A DNA stretch of 8,229 nucleotides, from assembly GCA_023251005.1 (NCBI GenBank), contig JAHEZR010000036.1, positions 1 through 8,229 on the forward strand. The letters run 5' to 3'. The notes under the pieces were generated by a model. That model had not been told where the DNA came from. It did not search any database and saw only the letters and a program-made list of their open reading frames with translations. The stretch comes from Ignavibacteriota bacterium (GTDB lineage Bacteria; Bacteroidota; UBA10030; JAHEZR01). The position numbers and the translations under genes are program-made. Shown here piece after piece: positions 1 through 5,461 of this stretch; position 1 is the stretch's first letter, and each line of letters begins with the position of its first letter.

Positions 1-864
1 GAGAACGAAAACAACTTGCCCCGTACCCAACTGTCCAAGCTTTAACCCTGAGCTCTCGATGAGCGCCCGAATGCCGGGTCGCGGGTTCAGGTTAATTTGA
101 TCTAGGCCAAGTTTTACGAGCGTTCGGTTTTCGTCTGTGAGAGGGACAATGTCAGCTGTGCTCGCGAGTGAAACAAAATCAAGATAATCATATGGAAAAT
201 CATCTCTTCCAAATCGCTTTGCAACTCCCTGGAGGAGCTTGAATGCGACTCCACATCCGCTCAGATGTTTGTATGGATAACCACAAGACGGTTTGAGAGG
301 GTCAAGGACGGCAAAGGCATTAGGGGTTTTCTCCGACGGCATATGATGATCACAGATGAGAACGTCAATCCCTACTGTCCGCGCGTATTCCACCTCTTCG
401 ACAGCAGTGACGCCACAGTCCACGGCGACAAGAAGTCTAGCGCCAAGTTCATGAGCCCGATCGATTCCATAGGTTGAGATTCCATAGCCTTCCTTCAGCC
501 GGTCAGGGATGTGAAAAAAGACCTCTCCAGTGGAACCCAAAGCTTCGGAAAGCGACTTTAGGAAAAGGTACAACATCGCCGCCCCGTTTGTTCCGTCAAC
601 ATCATAATCGCCGAAAACGAGGATGGTCTCGTGCTTCTCAATCGCCGCAGCAACTCGGTCGACAGCTTTCTCCATCCCGTCCATCAGGAACGGATCGTAA
701 AGCAAATCGAGGCTTGGGCGGAAATAATTCTTCGCCTTATCATAGGTGTCAATCTCACGGTTAACGAGAAGTGTGCCGATGGAAGGTGGGACACCGAGGG
801 CCTCGACAAGCTTTTGAACCTTCGACTGCTCGGGTGGTGGGGAGAGCTTCCAGCGAAATTCCAT
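1..864 (-). CDS. recJ: Single-stranded-DNA-specific exonuclease RecJ, N-terminal half (runs off window)
   Basis: RecJ is the 5'-3' single-strand DNA exonuclease of recombination and mismatch repair, a cytoplasmic DHH-family phosphoesterase using Mn/Mg. I translated the minus strand by hand: 288 codons are present, about half of a typical RecJ, and the frame is open through base 1. The DHH motifs appear in order: GDYDVDG with D86, D88 and D90; AVDCG with D149; and ICDHH with D172-H173-H174. A later SGCGVAFKL block and a block ending TADIVPLTDENR also match the family. The N-terminus (MEFRWKLSPPP) fits RecJ proteins. The start is well fixed, because the same frame has a TAG 12 codons upstream and no other start codon between. 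No strong Shine-Dalgarno is seen, only an AAGG about 15 nt away. The gene begins 36 nt downstream of the rnpB 3' end on the same strand, so it may be read through from rnpB or the upstream operon. Family identity is secure; completeness is unknown because the C-terminal half lies outside the window. Confidence 0.95.
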   Translation of the reverse strand, partial: MEFRWKLSPPPEQSKVQKLVEALGVPPSIGTLLVNREIDTYDKAKNYFRPSLDLLYDPFLMDGMEKAVDRVAAAIEKHETILVFGDYDVDGTNGAAMLYLFLKSLSEALGSTGEVFFHIPDRLKEGYGISTYGIDRAHELGARLLVAVDCGVTAVEEVEYARTVGIDVLICDHHMPSEKTPNAFAVLDPLKPSCGYPYKHLSGCGVAFKLLQGVAKRFGRDDFPYDYLDFVSLASTADIVPLTDENRTLVKLGLDQINLNPRPGIRALIESSGLKLGQLGTGQVVFVL

Positions 865-900
865 AGAGTCGGCGGGAAAACCTTCAGTAAAAAAATTCTA

Positions 901-1364
901 AAGTAGGCCGATAAGCCGAATTCTGTCTGTTCTCCGCCACCGGCGGAGAAGAGGCAATCATTTCTCTAATGCGACCTACCCGAGGATCTGGCGAACCGGG
1001 CCACTTCGCTTCCCTCCACTTGCATGGGGAGAAATCTCCTCTTACGTGGTCTTGCTCCGGATGGGGTTTGTCGGGCCTCCGGCCTCACGGTCGGAGCGGT
1101 GGGCTCTTACCCCGCCTTTTCACCCTTATCCCGTCCCGAACAAAATCGGGATGGGACGGTATGTTTTCTGTGACACTTTCCGTTACCGCCAGCTTGCGCT
1201 GACAGTACCCTCGATTTCTCAAGGCATCCTGCCCAACCCTTCGCTTTGTAGCGAAGGATCTGCCTGTCCCAGCGCTGCGAAACAGGCATGTGGAGTTCGG
1301 ACTTTCCTCCCCGATCCGGTCCCAAAAAGAATGAGACGGGTCGAGGCGATTGCCTGACCTACTT
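901..1364 (-). ncRNA. rnpB: RNase P RNA (M1 RNA)
   Basis: This is the catalytic RNA of ribonuclease P, which trims the 5' leader from tRNA precursors. On the minus strand the universally conserved 5' block GAGGAAAGTCCGAACTCC lies within 1289-1309. The ACAGAAAACAT block is at 1161-1171. Further blocks read AAGGGTGAAAAGG and GTAAGAGCCCACCG. The 3' conserved ACAGAATTCGGCTTA is at 912-926. The ends are set by helix P1: the first nine bases (AAGTAGGTC) pair with the last nine (GGCCTACTT), including one G-U. At about 464 nt it is longer than the E. coli RNA but has the bacterial type A layout, and it aligns closely with E. coli from AAGGGTGAAA to CCGGAGCAAG. The L15 loop reads CGACAAAC where E. coli has CGGTAAAC (see findings). 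After the 3' end a run of seven T on the RNA strand (889-895) precedes recJ and may aid termination. Any open reading frames within this stretch are spurious. Confidence 0.97.
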
Positions 1365-1402
1365 TAGAAGTTGAGAATTAATTTTTGGATTTAGACTGCT
1401 GG

Positions 1403-1431
1403 AATATAAGAAGAAAGAGGCGAAGATTCAA
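1403..1431 (-). promoter_or_regulatory. Predicted sigma70 promoter of rnpB
   Basis: On the minus strand, TTGAAT (1426-1431) and TATATT (1403-1408) are separated by exactly 17 nt. Transcription would begin near 1396 and give an rnpB precursor with a 5' extension of about 30 nt that would need trimming. The -35 hexamer overlaps the TGA stop codon of the RNase H gene. This lets rnpB be made independently of the upstream operon, as expected for an abundant RNA. Prediction from sequence only. Confidence 0.55.
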
Positions 1432-1844
1432 ATCCTAATTTTCAGCCGGTGATCGATTGCAGCATTTGCAACGCGGTCGGCATCGAGGTTCTTCTCGCGA
1501 GGGATATAGTGTAACTCTACGGCAAAGCGGAGGGTCTTCATAAAGCGGAGGATTTTCTGCATTTGTCTTTTCAGGTCCGGATTTTTTACTTTGTATTCAC
1601 CGTTGAATTGCCGGACGAGCAGCTCGCTATCGGAATGTACGACAACTTTCTGGCATTTAAAGTCTTTTGCCTTCTTCAAGCATCCGAAAAATGCGCTGTA
1701 CTCCGCTCCGTTGTTAGTGCCTGGTCCAAGGTATCCACCTTCGGCGTGTAGTATTCTACCATGTTCATCCTTGAGCACGATACCAATTCCGCTCTCTCCG
1801 GGATTCCCTCGTGAGGCTCCATCGATATAGCCATGAAGAATCAT
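1428..1844 (-). CDS. Ribonuclease HI family protein (short, single-domain)
   Basis: This 138-residue protein is a complete RNase H fold, predicted to cut the RNA strand of RNA-DNA hybrids in the cytoplasm with two Mg ions. The four acidic catalytic residues are all present: D8 (YIDGASRGNPG), E48 (TNNGAEY), D72 (HSDSELL) and D123 (NLDADRVAN). It lacks the basic handle of E. coli RnhA. It resembles the compact RNase HI-like proteins common in many phyla, and these can differ in substrate preference, so I give no gene symbol. The ATG overlaps the stop of the upstream zinc-ribbon gene by 4 nt (ATGA, 1841-1844). There is no clear Shine-Dalgarno, so translation is probably coupled. The stop lies 63 nt before the rnpB 5' end, and the rnpB promoter begins within it. 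It therefore sits between a metalloprotein/zinc-ribbon pair and RNase P RNA, a plausible nucleic-acid-processing neighbourhood. Family call is firm; the exact physiological substrate is inferred. Confidence 0.93.
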   Translation of the reverse strand: MILHGYIDGASRGNPGESGIGIVLKDEHGRILHAEGGYLGPGTNNGAEYSAFFGCLKKAKDFKCQKVVVHSDSELLVRQFNGEYKVKNPDLKRQMQKILRFMKTLRFAVELHYIPREKNLDADRVANAAIDHRLKIRI

Positions 1845-2590
1845 ATGGCAGTCGCACTCTTTTCGACGATTTCATCTGAGACTAGGATGCGGCCGCAGTG
1901 TTCACATGTGAATATTCTGTTGTTCTTTCGCAGCTCAAGAACCTTTTGCGGAGGCACGGCATTGTAGCACCCTCCGCAGGAGTTTCTTCTGACCGCCACG
2001 ACCGCGAGACCACTCTTTGCTTTTCGGATCCGCTCATAAAGAGCGTAATCGCTTTCGTCTATTCGAACGAGAAGCTTTTCTCGCTCGTGCTTCAGTCGAA
2101 GTTCTTCGTCTTCATTTGCTTTTGACACTTCCTCGAGCTCAAGCTGTTTTTCGTTTAGTTCTTTCCTTGTTTCCTCGAGTTGAGCTTTCGTTTTCTCCAG
2201 ATCCTCGCGTGCGATGGTAGTCTTTCCCTCCAAAGCCTCCATATCTTTCTCGAGCTGTGTAATCATCTCCTGAGCGGTGTCGATCTCACGAGAAAGGGCA
2301 TCATACTGGCGGTTATTTTTCACCTGGTATTGCTGCGTTTTGTACTTTTCGATCTTCTCTTTTTGCGAGATGATGTCGACGTCAGCTTTGTCCCGATCGA
2401 TGATCGCGTGTTTGATTGTCTCTTCGAGCTCATGGATACGGGTCTCGAAGTCACTCACTCGGGCCTCAAGGTCGGCTACCGCCTCGGGTAAATCGCCCTT
2501 GAGCTCCTCGAGTTCGTCCAGACCTTTATCGATTTTCTGAAGCGCGTAAAGTCTGCTAAGTTTCTCCTCCAAAGTAATCTCCTCAATCAC
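1841..2590 (-). CDS. Coiled-coil C4-type zinc-ribbon protein (DUF164 / zf-RING_7 family)
   Basis: This is a 249-residue protein with a long helical coiled coil (about residues 10-185, rich in E, K, L and Q) followed by a C-terminal zinc ribbon. The ribbon cysteines are C205 and C208 (SCGGC) and C229 and C232 (CEHCG), with the family signature of a basic segment just before the first pair. Members of this family are widespread and poorly understood; a chlamydial member (CT398) has been linked to sigma54 and type III secretion. No enzyme activity can be claimed. It begins 12 nt after the nif3 stop and overlaps the RNase H start by 4 nt, so the three are probably one transcript. The start is ambiguous. 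The listed start is GTG at 2590, preceded by a weak CTGAGAG. A TTG at 2572 has a better GAGGAG six nt upstream and would remove six residues. No in-frame ATG lies near. The C4 site is intact. The family assignment is strong, the role unknown. Confidence 0.9.
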   Translation of the reverse strand: MIEEITLEEKLSRLYALQKIDKGLDELEELKGDLPEAVADLEARVSDFETRIHELEETIKHAIIDRDKADVDIISQKEKIEKYKTQQYQVKNNRQYDALSREIDTAQEMITQLEKDMEALEGKTTIAREDLEKTKAQLEETRKELNEKQLELEEVSKANEDEELRLKHEREKLLVRIDESDYALYERIRKAKSGLAVVAVRRNSCGGCYNAVPPQKVLELRKNNRIFTCEHCGRILVSDEIVEKSATAI

Positions 2591-2602
2591 TCTCAGTTTA
2601 TT

Positions 2603-3709
2603 CTAGTGATACAATGTGGGATTTGTTGTGTTCGATGTAATCATGACGCTGACTTTCTCCTCTTTCTCTCTAAGCGATTCTTGCAGTCGAAGAACCAAGA
2701 CATCAAGAACCGGGCGTTCCGTCTCGTAATGACCGGCGTCGATTAGAGCTATTCTTCCTTTTGCGTCGTGGAAGGTATGGTACTTGATGTCGGCAGTGAC
2801 AAAAGCATCTGCTTCTGCTGTAATTGCGACAGGCAGTAAAGAAGTTCCACCGCCTCCGCAAACTGCGACTCTTTTGACGCGAACTCTGGGATCTCCCGTG
2901 TATCGTAAGTGCTTTGTGCCCAGTTTTTTCGTCACTCGGTCAAGAAACGTCCGTAAACTTGTTGGTGCCGCCAGGTCCCCGATTGCTCCTGCACCAACAT
3001 CTTCAGGACGATTGTCGAGTGGATAAATATCGTAAGCAACCTCTTCATACGGGTGTGCGTTGAGCATTGCGGATAGAACGCGGGGTACACGCCAACTGGG
3101 GGCTAACATTTCCAGTCGCGCTTCCTCGACTTTCTCAAACTTTCCCACTGATCCGACGAAGGGCTTCGCACCTTTCCTCGGGCGAAAGGTTCCCGTCCCG
3201 CTCACCCGAAATGAACACATCTCATAGTCGCCGATGATTCCTGCGCCGGCACGCCCCATCGCTTCTGCCACTGACTCCACGTGTTCTTGAGGCACAAACA
3301 CAGAAACTTTCTTCAGCCCGCTCCCTGTCCTGTGAAGGAAATCAACGTCCATCAAACCTAAGCGTTCAGCGAGCGCAAAGCTTACTCCTCCCCGTGTAAA
3401 GTCAAGGTTTGTGTGTGCGGTATACACCGCAATTCCACTCTGAATAAGCTCGTAAGTGAGTTTCCCTACATTGTCCGAGGTAGATACCGAACTCAATGGT
3501 CGGAAGAGGAGAGGATGGTGAGTGATAATGAGGTCCACCTTTTTTCTCCTGGCTTCAGCTACGACCTCCGAAGAGATCTCCAAAGCAAGGAGCAGCCTCT
3601 GGACATTCCCGGCCCTGCTGCCGATCTGTAGTCCAACATTATCTTTTTCCCAAGCAATCTCTGGCGGTGCCCACTCTTCGATTATGTTAATGATGTCTTG
3701 AATCCTCAT
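2603..3709 (-). CDS. Nif3-like dinuclear metal centre protein with inserted PII/CutA-like domain
   Basis: Nif3/YbgI/YqfO proteins form ring-shaped hexamers with a two-metal site facing the cavity. Many are labelled GTP cyclohydrolase I type 2, but the true reaction is unsettled. This 368-residue protein is the long form. The first half (about 1-130) carries DNVGLQIG and the metal ligands H64-H65 (ITHHPLL) and D103 (HTNLD). Residues about 130-235 form the inserted PII/CutA-like domain, ending in the usual AHPYEEVAYDIYPL block. The C-terminal half supplies H327 and E331 (DAGHYETE). All expected metal ligands are present. The last 20 or so residues form a charged tail beyond the usual end. It appears to lead an operon with the zinc-ribbon and RNase H genes, an association seen widely in bacteria. 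The ATG at 3709 has no Shine-Dalgarno (CCCCCGGCGAC precedes it). An intrinsic terminator sits just upstream, suggesting control at the leader. Family certain, biochemical role not. Confidence 0.94.
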   Translation of the reverse strand: MRIQDIINIIEEWAPPEIAWEKDNVGLQIGSRAGNVQRLLLALEISSEVVAEARRKKVDLIITHHPLLFRPLSSVSTSDNVGKLTYELIQSGIAVYTAHTNLDFTRGGVSFALAERLGLMDVDFLHRTGSGLKKVSVFVPQEHVESVAEAMGRAGAGIIGDYEMCSFRVSGTGTFRPRKGAKPFVGSVGKFEKVEEARLEMLAPSWRVPRVLSAMLNAHPYEEVAYDIYPLDNRPEDVGAGAIGDLAAPTSLRTFLDRVTKKLGTKHLRYTGDPRVRVKRVAVCGGGGTSLLPVAITAEADAFVTADIKYHTFHDAKGRIALIDAGHYETERPVLDVLVLRLQESLREKEEKVSVMITSNTTNPTLYH

Positions 3710-3732
3710 GTCGCCGGGGGTAGATACAATAA

Positions 3733-3766
3733 AAAAAGTGTCCCGTTTTTTGGGCGGGACACTTTT
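3733..3766 (-). terminator. Intrinsic terminator immediately upstream of nif3
   Basis: A perfect 13-bp inverted repeat (3733-3745 with 3754-3766; core GTGTCCCG/CGGGACAC) encloses an 8-nt loop. On the minus strand it is followed by seven T, the better orientation. On the plus strand only five T follow before CG, so it may work both ways. It ends 23 nt before the nif3 ATG. It would stop transcripts from the receiver-DHp gene or from the promoter at 3921-3949 unless read through. Confidence 0.85.
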
Positions 3767-3830
3767 TCGTCTACAGAATGCCTGGTGAGTTTAGCCGTTT
3801 TTTCCTTAAATCGACACAGCCTCTTTTGTA

Positions 3831-3884
3831 TCACCATTGTCGATGGTAATGTTTGCGGAAGATATACTTGCTGGGAACAATCAT
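3831..3884 (-). CDS. Possible 17-residue leader peptide
   Basis: A short ORF on the minus strand encodes MIVPSKYIFRKHYHRQW and ends in TGA. Its ATG (3882-3884) is preceded by AGGAAG at 3892-3897, a 7-nt spacing, which is a better ribosome site than most of the neighbouring genes have. It lies about 30 nt inside the predicted transcript from the promoter at 3921-3949 and about 65 nt before the terminator. The composition is basic and aromatic (K, R, H, Y, W), without a run of one amino acid that would point to a specific attenuation signal. It may be chance; conservation in relatives would decide. Confidence 0.3.
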   Translation of the reverse strand: MIVPSKYIFRKHYHRQW

Positions 3885-3920
3885 ATGTTGGCTTCCTGGT
3901 GGGAGGAAATTCTCGAAACT

Positions 3921-3949
3921 AATATAAGACTGGAAAATCTAAAAAGCAA
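3921..3949 (-). promoter_or_regulatory. Predicted sigma70 promoter upstream of nif3 leader
   Basis: On the minus strand, TTGCTT (3944-3949) and TATATT (3921-3926) are separated by 17 nt. The predicted start site is near 3914, leaving a leader of about 205 nt before nif3. The -10 hexamer is identical to that of the predicted rnpB promoter. It starts about 60 nt after the stop of the receiver-DHp gene, so the nif3 operon need not depend on that gene's transcription. Confidence 0.5.
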
Positions 3950-4007
3950 GTCCACGGGGTGGAGAAAATTTTTCGATCGGCGATGGAGAAACTGTTATCT
4001 CAACGGC

Positions 4008-4691
4008 TTACCGTTCTTCCTGAAGGTTCTGGAGTTTCCGAATCTTGCTCTCAATTGTCACGATACTCTCGGATATTTCCGTTACAAGTTGCTTCTGCTG
4101 GTCGGGAAGCTGATGCCTTGCCATCGCGTCTGCCGTAAGCTTGATTGCCGTCAACGGGTTGTTGAACTCGTGACAGATGGCAACAATGAGCTCACGGATC
4201 GCCTCAGTGCGCCGCTCGGCGAAAATCCGATTTCGTTCTGCTTCGGCGATTCGTCTTTTCAAGCTGACTTTATCGAGCACGTTTAGAATTGTCCTCGGGA
4301 GGATCGTATCAGAGACCTCATCCTTAATCAGGTATTCTTCAACACCGATCTTCATCGCTTCTATCGCGATGCGAAAATCTTTCAAACCCGTAAGAAAAAC
4401 GATCGGCGTATCAATATTCCTTTCGCGGAGAGTCTTTGTGAGTTCAATTCCACTCATGCGGGGAAGTGAAGACTCCATCAGGACGATGTGGATGGATTCA
4501 TTCTTCTGCAGCTCTTCAAGGGCCGAGTCACTACTCTGCTTCCAGAGGATATTGAACTTCTTTCCCATGAAGTTCGTCAGATGCTGCTGGGCGAGTTTCG
4601 CGTACGTGATGTCGTCGTCAACGAGAAGGACGTTGATCGTTGGTTGTTCTGTCGTCATAGGCTGCGATAATCGTGCAATGGAGTCCGTCAT
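4008..4691 (-). CDS. Receiver domain fused to histidine DHp domain, no ATPase domain (Glu in place of phosphoacceptor Asp)
   Basis: A 227-residue cytoplasmic signalling protein. Residues about 18-140 form a CheY-like receiver: acidic pocket D25-D26-D27, switch T101 (FLTG) and K123 are kept, but the phosphoacceptor position in VLMESSLPRMSG is E73 instead of Asp. A charged helix (about 140-165) links to a DHp/HisKA domain with the H-box ICHEFNNPLTAIK, phosphorylatable H174, and a second helix to the C-terminus. No N, G1 or G2 ATP-binding boxes follow; the protein stops at TAA. The roughly 240 nt before the next terminator is too short for a catalytic domain in any frame, so a simple frameshift is unlikely. 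It could be a histidine phosphotransfer protein, a scaffold, or a decayed hybrid kinase. It is divergent from the single-domain receiver at 4939. The ATG at 4691 sits at the predicted transcription start; an ATG at 4658 (MTTEQPTINVLLVDDD) is an equally reasonable start. Domains are clear, function inferred. Confidence 0.85.
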   Translation of the reverse strand: MTDSIARLSQPMTTEQPTINVLLVDDDITYAKLAQQHLTNFMGKKFNILWKQSSDSALEELQKNESIHIVLMESSLPRMSGIELTKTLRERNIDTPIVFLTGLKDFRIAIEAMKIGVEEYLIKDEVSDTILPRTILNVLDKVSLKRRIAEAERNRIFAERRTEAIRELIVAICHEFNNPLTAIKLTADAMARHQLPDQQKQLVTEISESIVTIESKIRKLQNLQEER

Positions 4692-4698
4692 CAACTAA

Positions 4699-4727
4699 AA
4701 GATACGTGATAACTCTCATAATCGCAA
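4699..4727 (-). promoter_or_regulatory. Predicted promoter of the receiver-DHp gene
   Basis: On the minus strand, TTGCGA (4722-4727) and TATCTT (4699-4704) are 17 nt apart. The start site would fall near 4692, essentially at the ATG at 4691. Translation from that ATG would be leaderless; use of the internal ATG at 4658 would give a 5' UTR of about 33 nt without an obvious Shine-Dalgarno. The -10 match is only moderate. Confidence 0.35.
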
Positions 4728-4810
4728 GCGCTTGGCTGAAGAGATGGGTGACAAAGATTTGGTGTGCCATTCGATTTGGAGTAATGGAGTTTCGATACTA
4801 CTTTTAACAG

Positions 4811-4839
4811 TTGATTTTTGATGTTCTTTTCTCTATAAT
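4811..4839 (+). promoter_or_regulatory. Strong predicted sigma70 promoter of the single-domain receiver gene
   Basis: TTGATT (4811-4816) and a perfect TATAAT (4834-4839) are separated by 17 nt. The start site is expected near 4846, leaving about 93 nt of 5' UTR. It is the closest match to the consensus in the window. It lies about 85 bp from the divergent minus-strand promoter, so a regulator bound between them could affect both genes. Confidence 0.65.
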
Positions 4840-4845
4840 TGGTTA

Positions 4846-4904
4846 CCTTTTGCAAAGGGGTCTCACCAACCGCGTGAGGGGTTGGAATGGAGCCGGTGAG
4901 ATTT
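4846..4904 (+). promoter_or_regulatory. Structured 5' UTR of the receiver gene
   Basis: The predicted transcript opens with a hairpin at its 5' end (CCTTT 4846-4850 with AAAGG 4854-4858). A larger element follows: TCTCACC (4861-4867) pairs with GGTGAGA (4895-4901), enclosing CCAACC (4866-4871) with GGTTGG (4880-4885). The CTCAC arm could alternatively pair with a second GTGAG at 4874-4878, so two exclusive folds exist. The sequence after it is T-rich (ATTTCTTTTCC), weakly terminator-like. No known riboswitch class is recognised. Confidence 0.4.
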
Positions 4905-4938
4905 CTTTTCCGTTCCACAACAGTGGGGAATTGCATCA

Positions 4939-5310
4939 ATGCCCGATAAACCAAAAGTTCTCATTGTAGATGATGAAGAGCCTCTTCGTGCCGTCTTGAG
5001 CGCGGAACTTGCGAGCGAAGGCTATCAAGTCGAGACTGCTGCGGACGGTGATGAAGCGATGGAGCTTGTGCAGACGCGGCCTGTAGACCTCGTTCTTCTC
5101 GATATCAAGATGCCACGAGTTGACGGTTTCGAGGTTCTTCGGTTCATCAAGCAGCGCTTTCCTAAGGTCAAAGTGATAATGTTGACGGGGTATGCTGATC
5201 TCAGCAGTGCAATCGATTCGAAGCGCTGGGGTGCCGAGGATTTTGTCAGTAAACCCTACGACCTTTTTGACCTCCTCACAACGATCGAGCGGGTTTTAAA
5301 CACAGAGTGA
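4939..5310 (+). CDS. Single-domain response regulator (CheY-like receiver)
   Basis: A 123-residue stand-alone receiver with no output domain, so it probably signals by binding another protein or relays phosphate. All functional residues are present: acidic pair D11-D12 (IVDDEE), phosphoacceptor D55 (LLDIKMP), switch T83 (LTGY) and K105 (SKP). It should take phosphate from a histidine kinase or DHp protein. The ATG at 4939 has a GGGGA 9 nt upstream, a reasonable Shine-Dalgarno, and the first strand (KVLIVDD) follows directly, so the start is well placed. The divergent neighbour carries a phosphorylatable DHp histidine but no ATPase domain, which makes it a candidate partner; that is inference from position. 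A strong promoter and a structured 5' UTR lie upstream, and a long imperfect hairpin follows directly after the stop codon. The receiver could be chemotaxis-like or belong to a relay; nothing in the window decides. Confidence 0.93.
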   Translation: MPDKPKVLIVDDEEPLRAVLSAELASEGYQVETAADGDEAMELVQTRPVDLVLLDIKMPRVDGFEVLRFIKQRFPKVKVIMLTGYADLSSAIDSKRWGAEDFVSKPYDLFDLLTTIERVLNTE

Positions 5311-5380
5311 GGAACAGGATCTTAGGATTGGGAGACCAGTATTTGGTCATGAATCCGGAGAAGGTCTCTCATCCTGTACC
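5311..5380 (+). repeat. Imperfect long inverted repeat directly after the receiver stop codon
   Basis: ACAGGAT (5314-5320) pairs with ATCCTGT (5371-5377), with flanking GG/CC. Inside that, GAGACC (5332-5337) pairs with GGTCTC (5363-5368). A competing small hairpin (GACCA 5335-5339 with TGGTC at 5343-5347) and a second copy of AGGAT (5324-5328) offer alternative folds. No T-tract follows, so it is not a standard intrinsic terminator. It may protect the mRNA 3' end or be a regulator site. The rest of 5381-5461 shows only a weak GAGCC/GGCTC hairpin and no gene. Confidence 0.4.
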
Positions 5381-5461
5381 CACCTCTCTTCATCTGGAAT
5401 ATCGCTCCTCGTAGCACACCCCGAGCCCTAACTTCGGCTCTTCGACTTCCCTGCATTTGCC

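Larger units (their letters stand above)
3710..3914 (-). promoter_or_regulatory. Candidate attenuated leader of the nif3 operon, or an independent small RNA
   Basis: This stretch lies between the receiver-DHp gene and nif3 and has no long credible gene; the longer plus-strand frame crossing it is non-coding by appearance. Starting from a predicted promoter with a start site near 3914, the transcript would include a 17-codon ORF with a strong Shine-Dalgarno, about 65 nt of A-rich sequence, then the intrinsic terminator, and finally the nif3 start. Either nif3 expression depends on terminator read-through, or the 150-180 nt product is a stand-alone small RNA. I do not recognise a known riboswitch class in it. 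Confidence 0.4.

Noticed and set aside
265..906. Three overlapping plus-strand frames over the left end
   Set aside because: They lie antisense to recJ, whose DHH motifs are intact on the minus strand, and their translations are low-complexity and unlike any family I know.
969..1357. Open frames on both strands across 969-1357
   Set aside because: They fall inside rnpB, where the conserved RNase P blocks explain the sequence.
3837..4286. A 149-codon plus-strand frame between nif3 and the receiver-DHp gene
   Set aside because: Its second half is antisense to the DHp domain and its first half overlaps the nif3 leader promoter. The product resembles no domain and has no Shine-Dalgarno in front.
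4691..4954. An 87-codon minus-strand frame filling the divergent intergenic region
   Set aside because: It covers the best promoter (TATAAT) and the structured 5' UTR of the receiver gene, and the composition is not protein-like.
5415..5440. GAGCC/GGCTC hairpin as a terminator
   Set aside because: The stem is only 5 bp with an 8-nt loop and no T-run follows.
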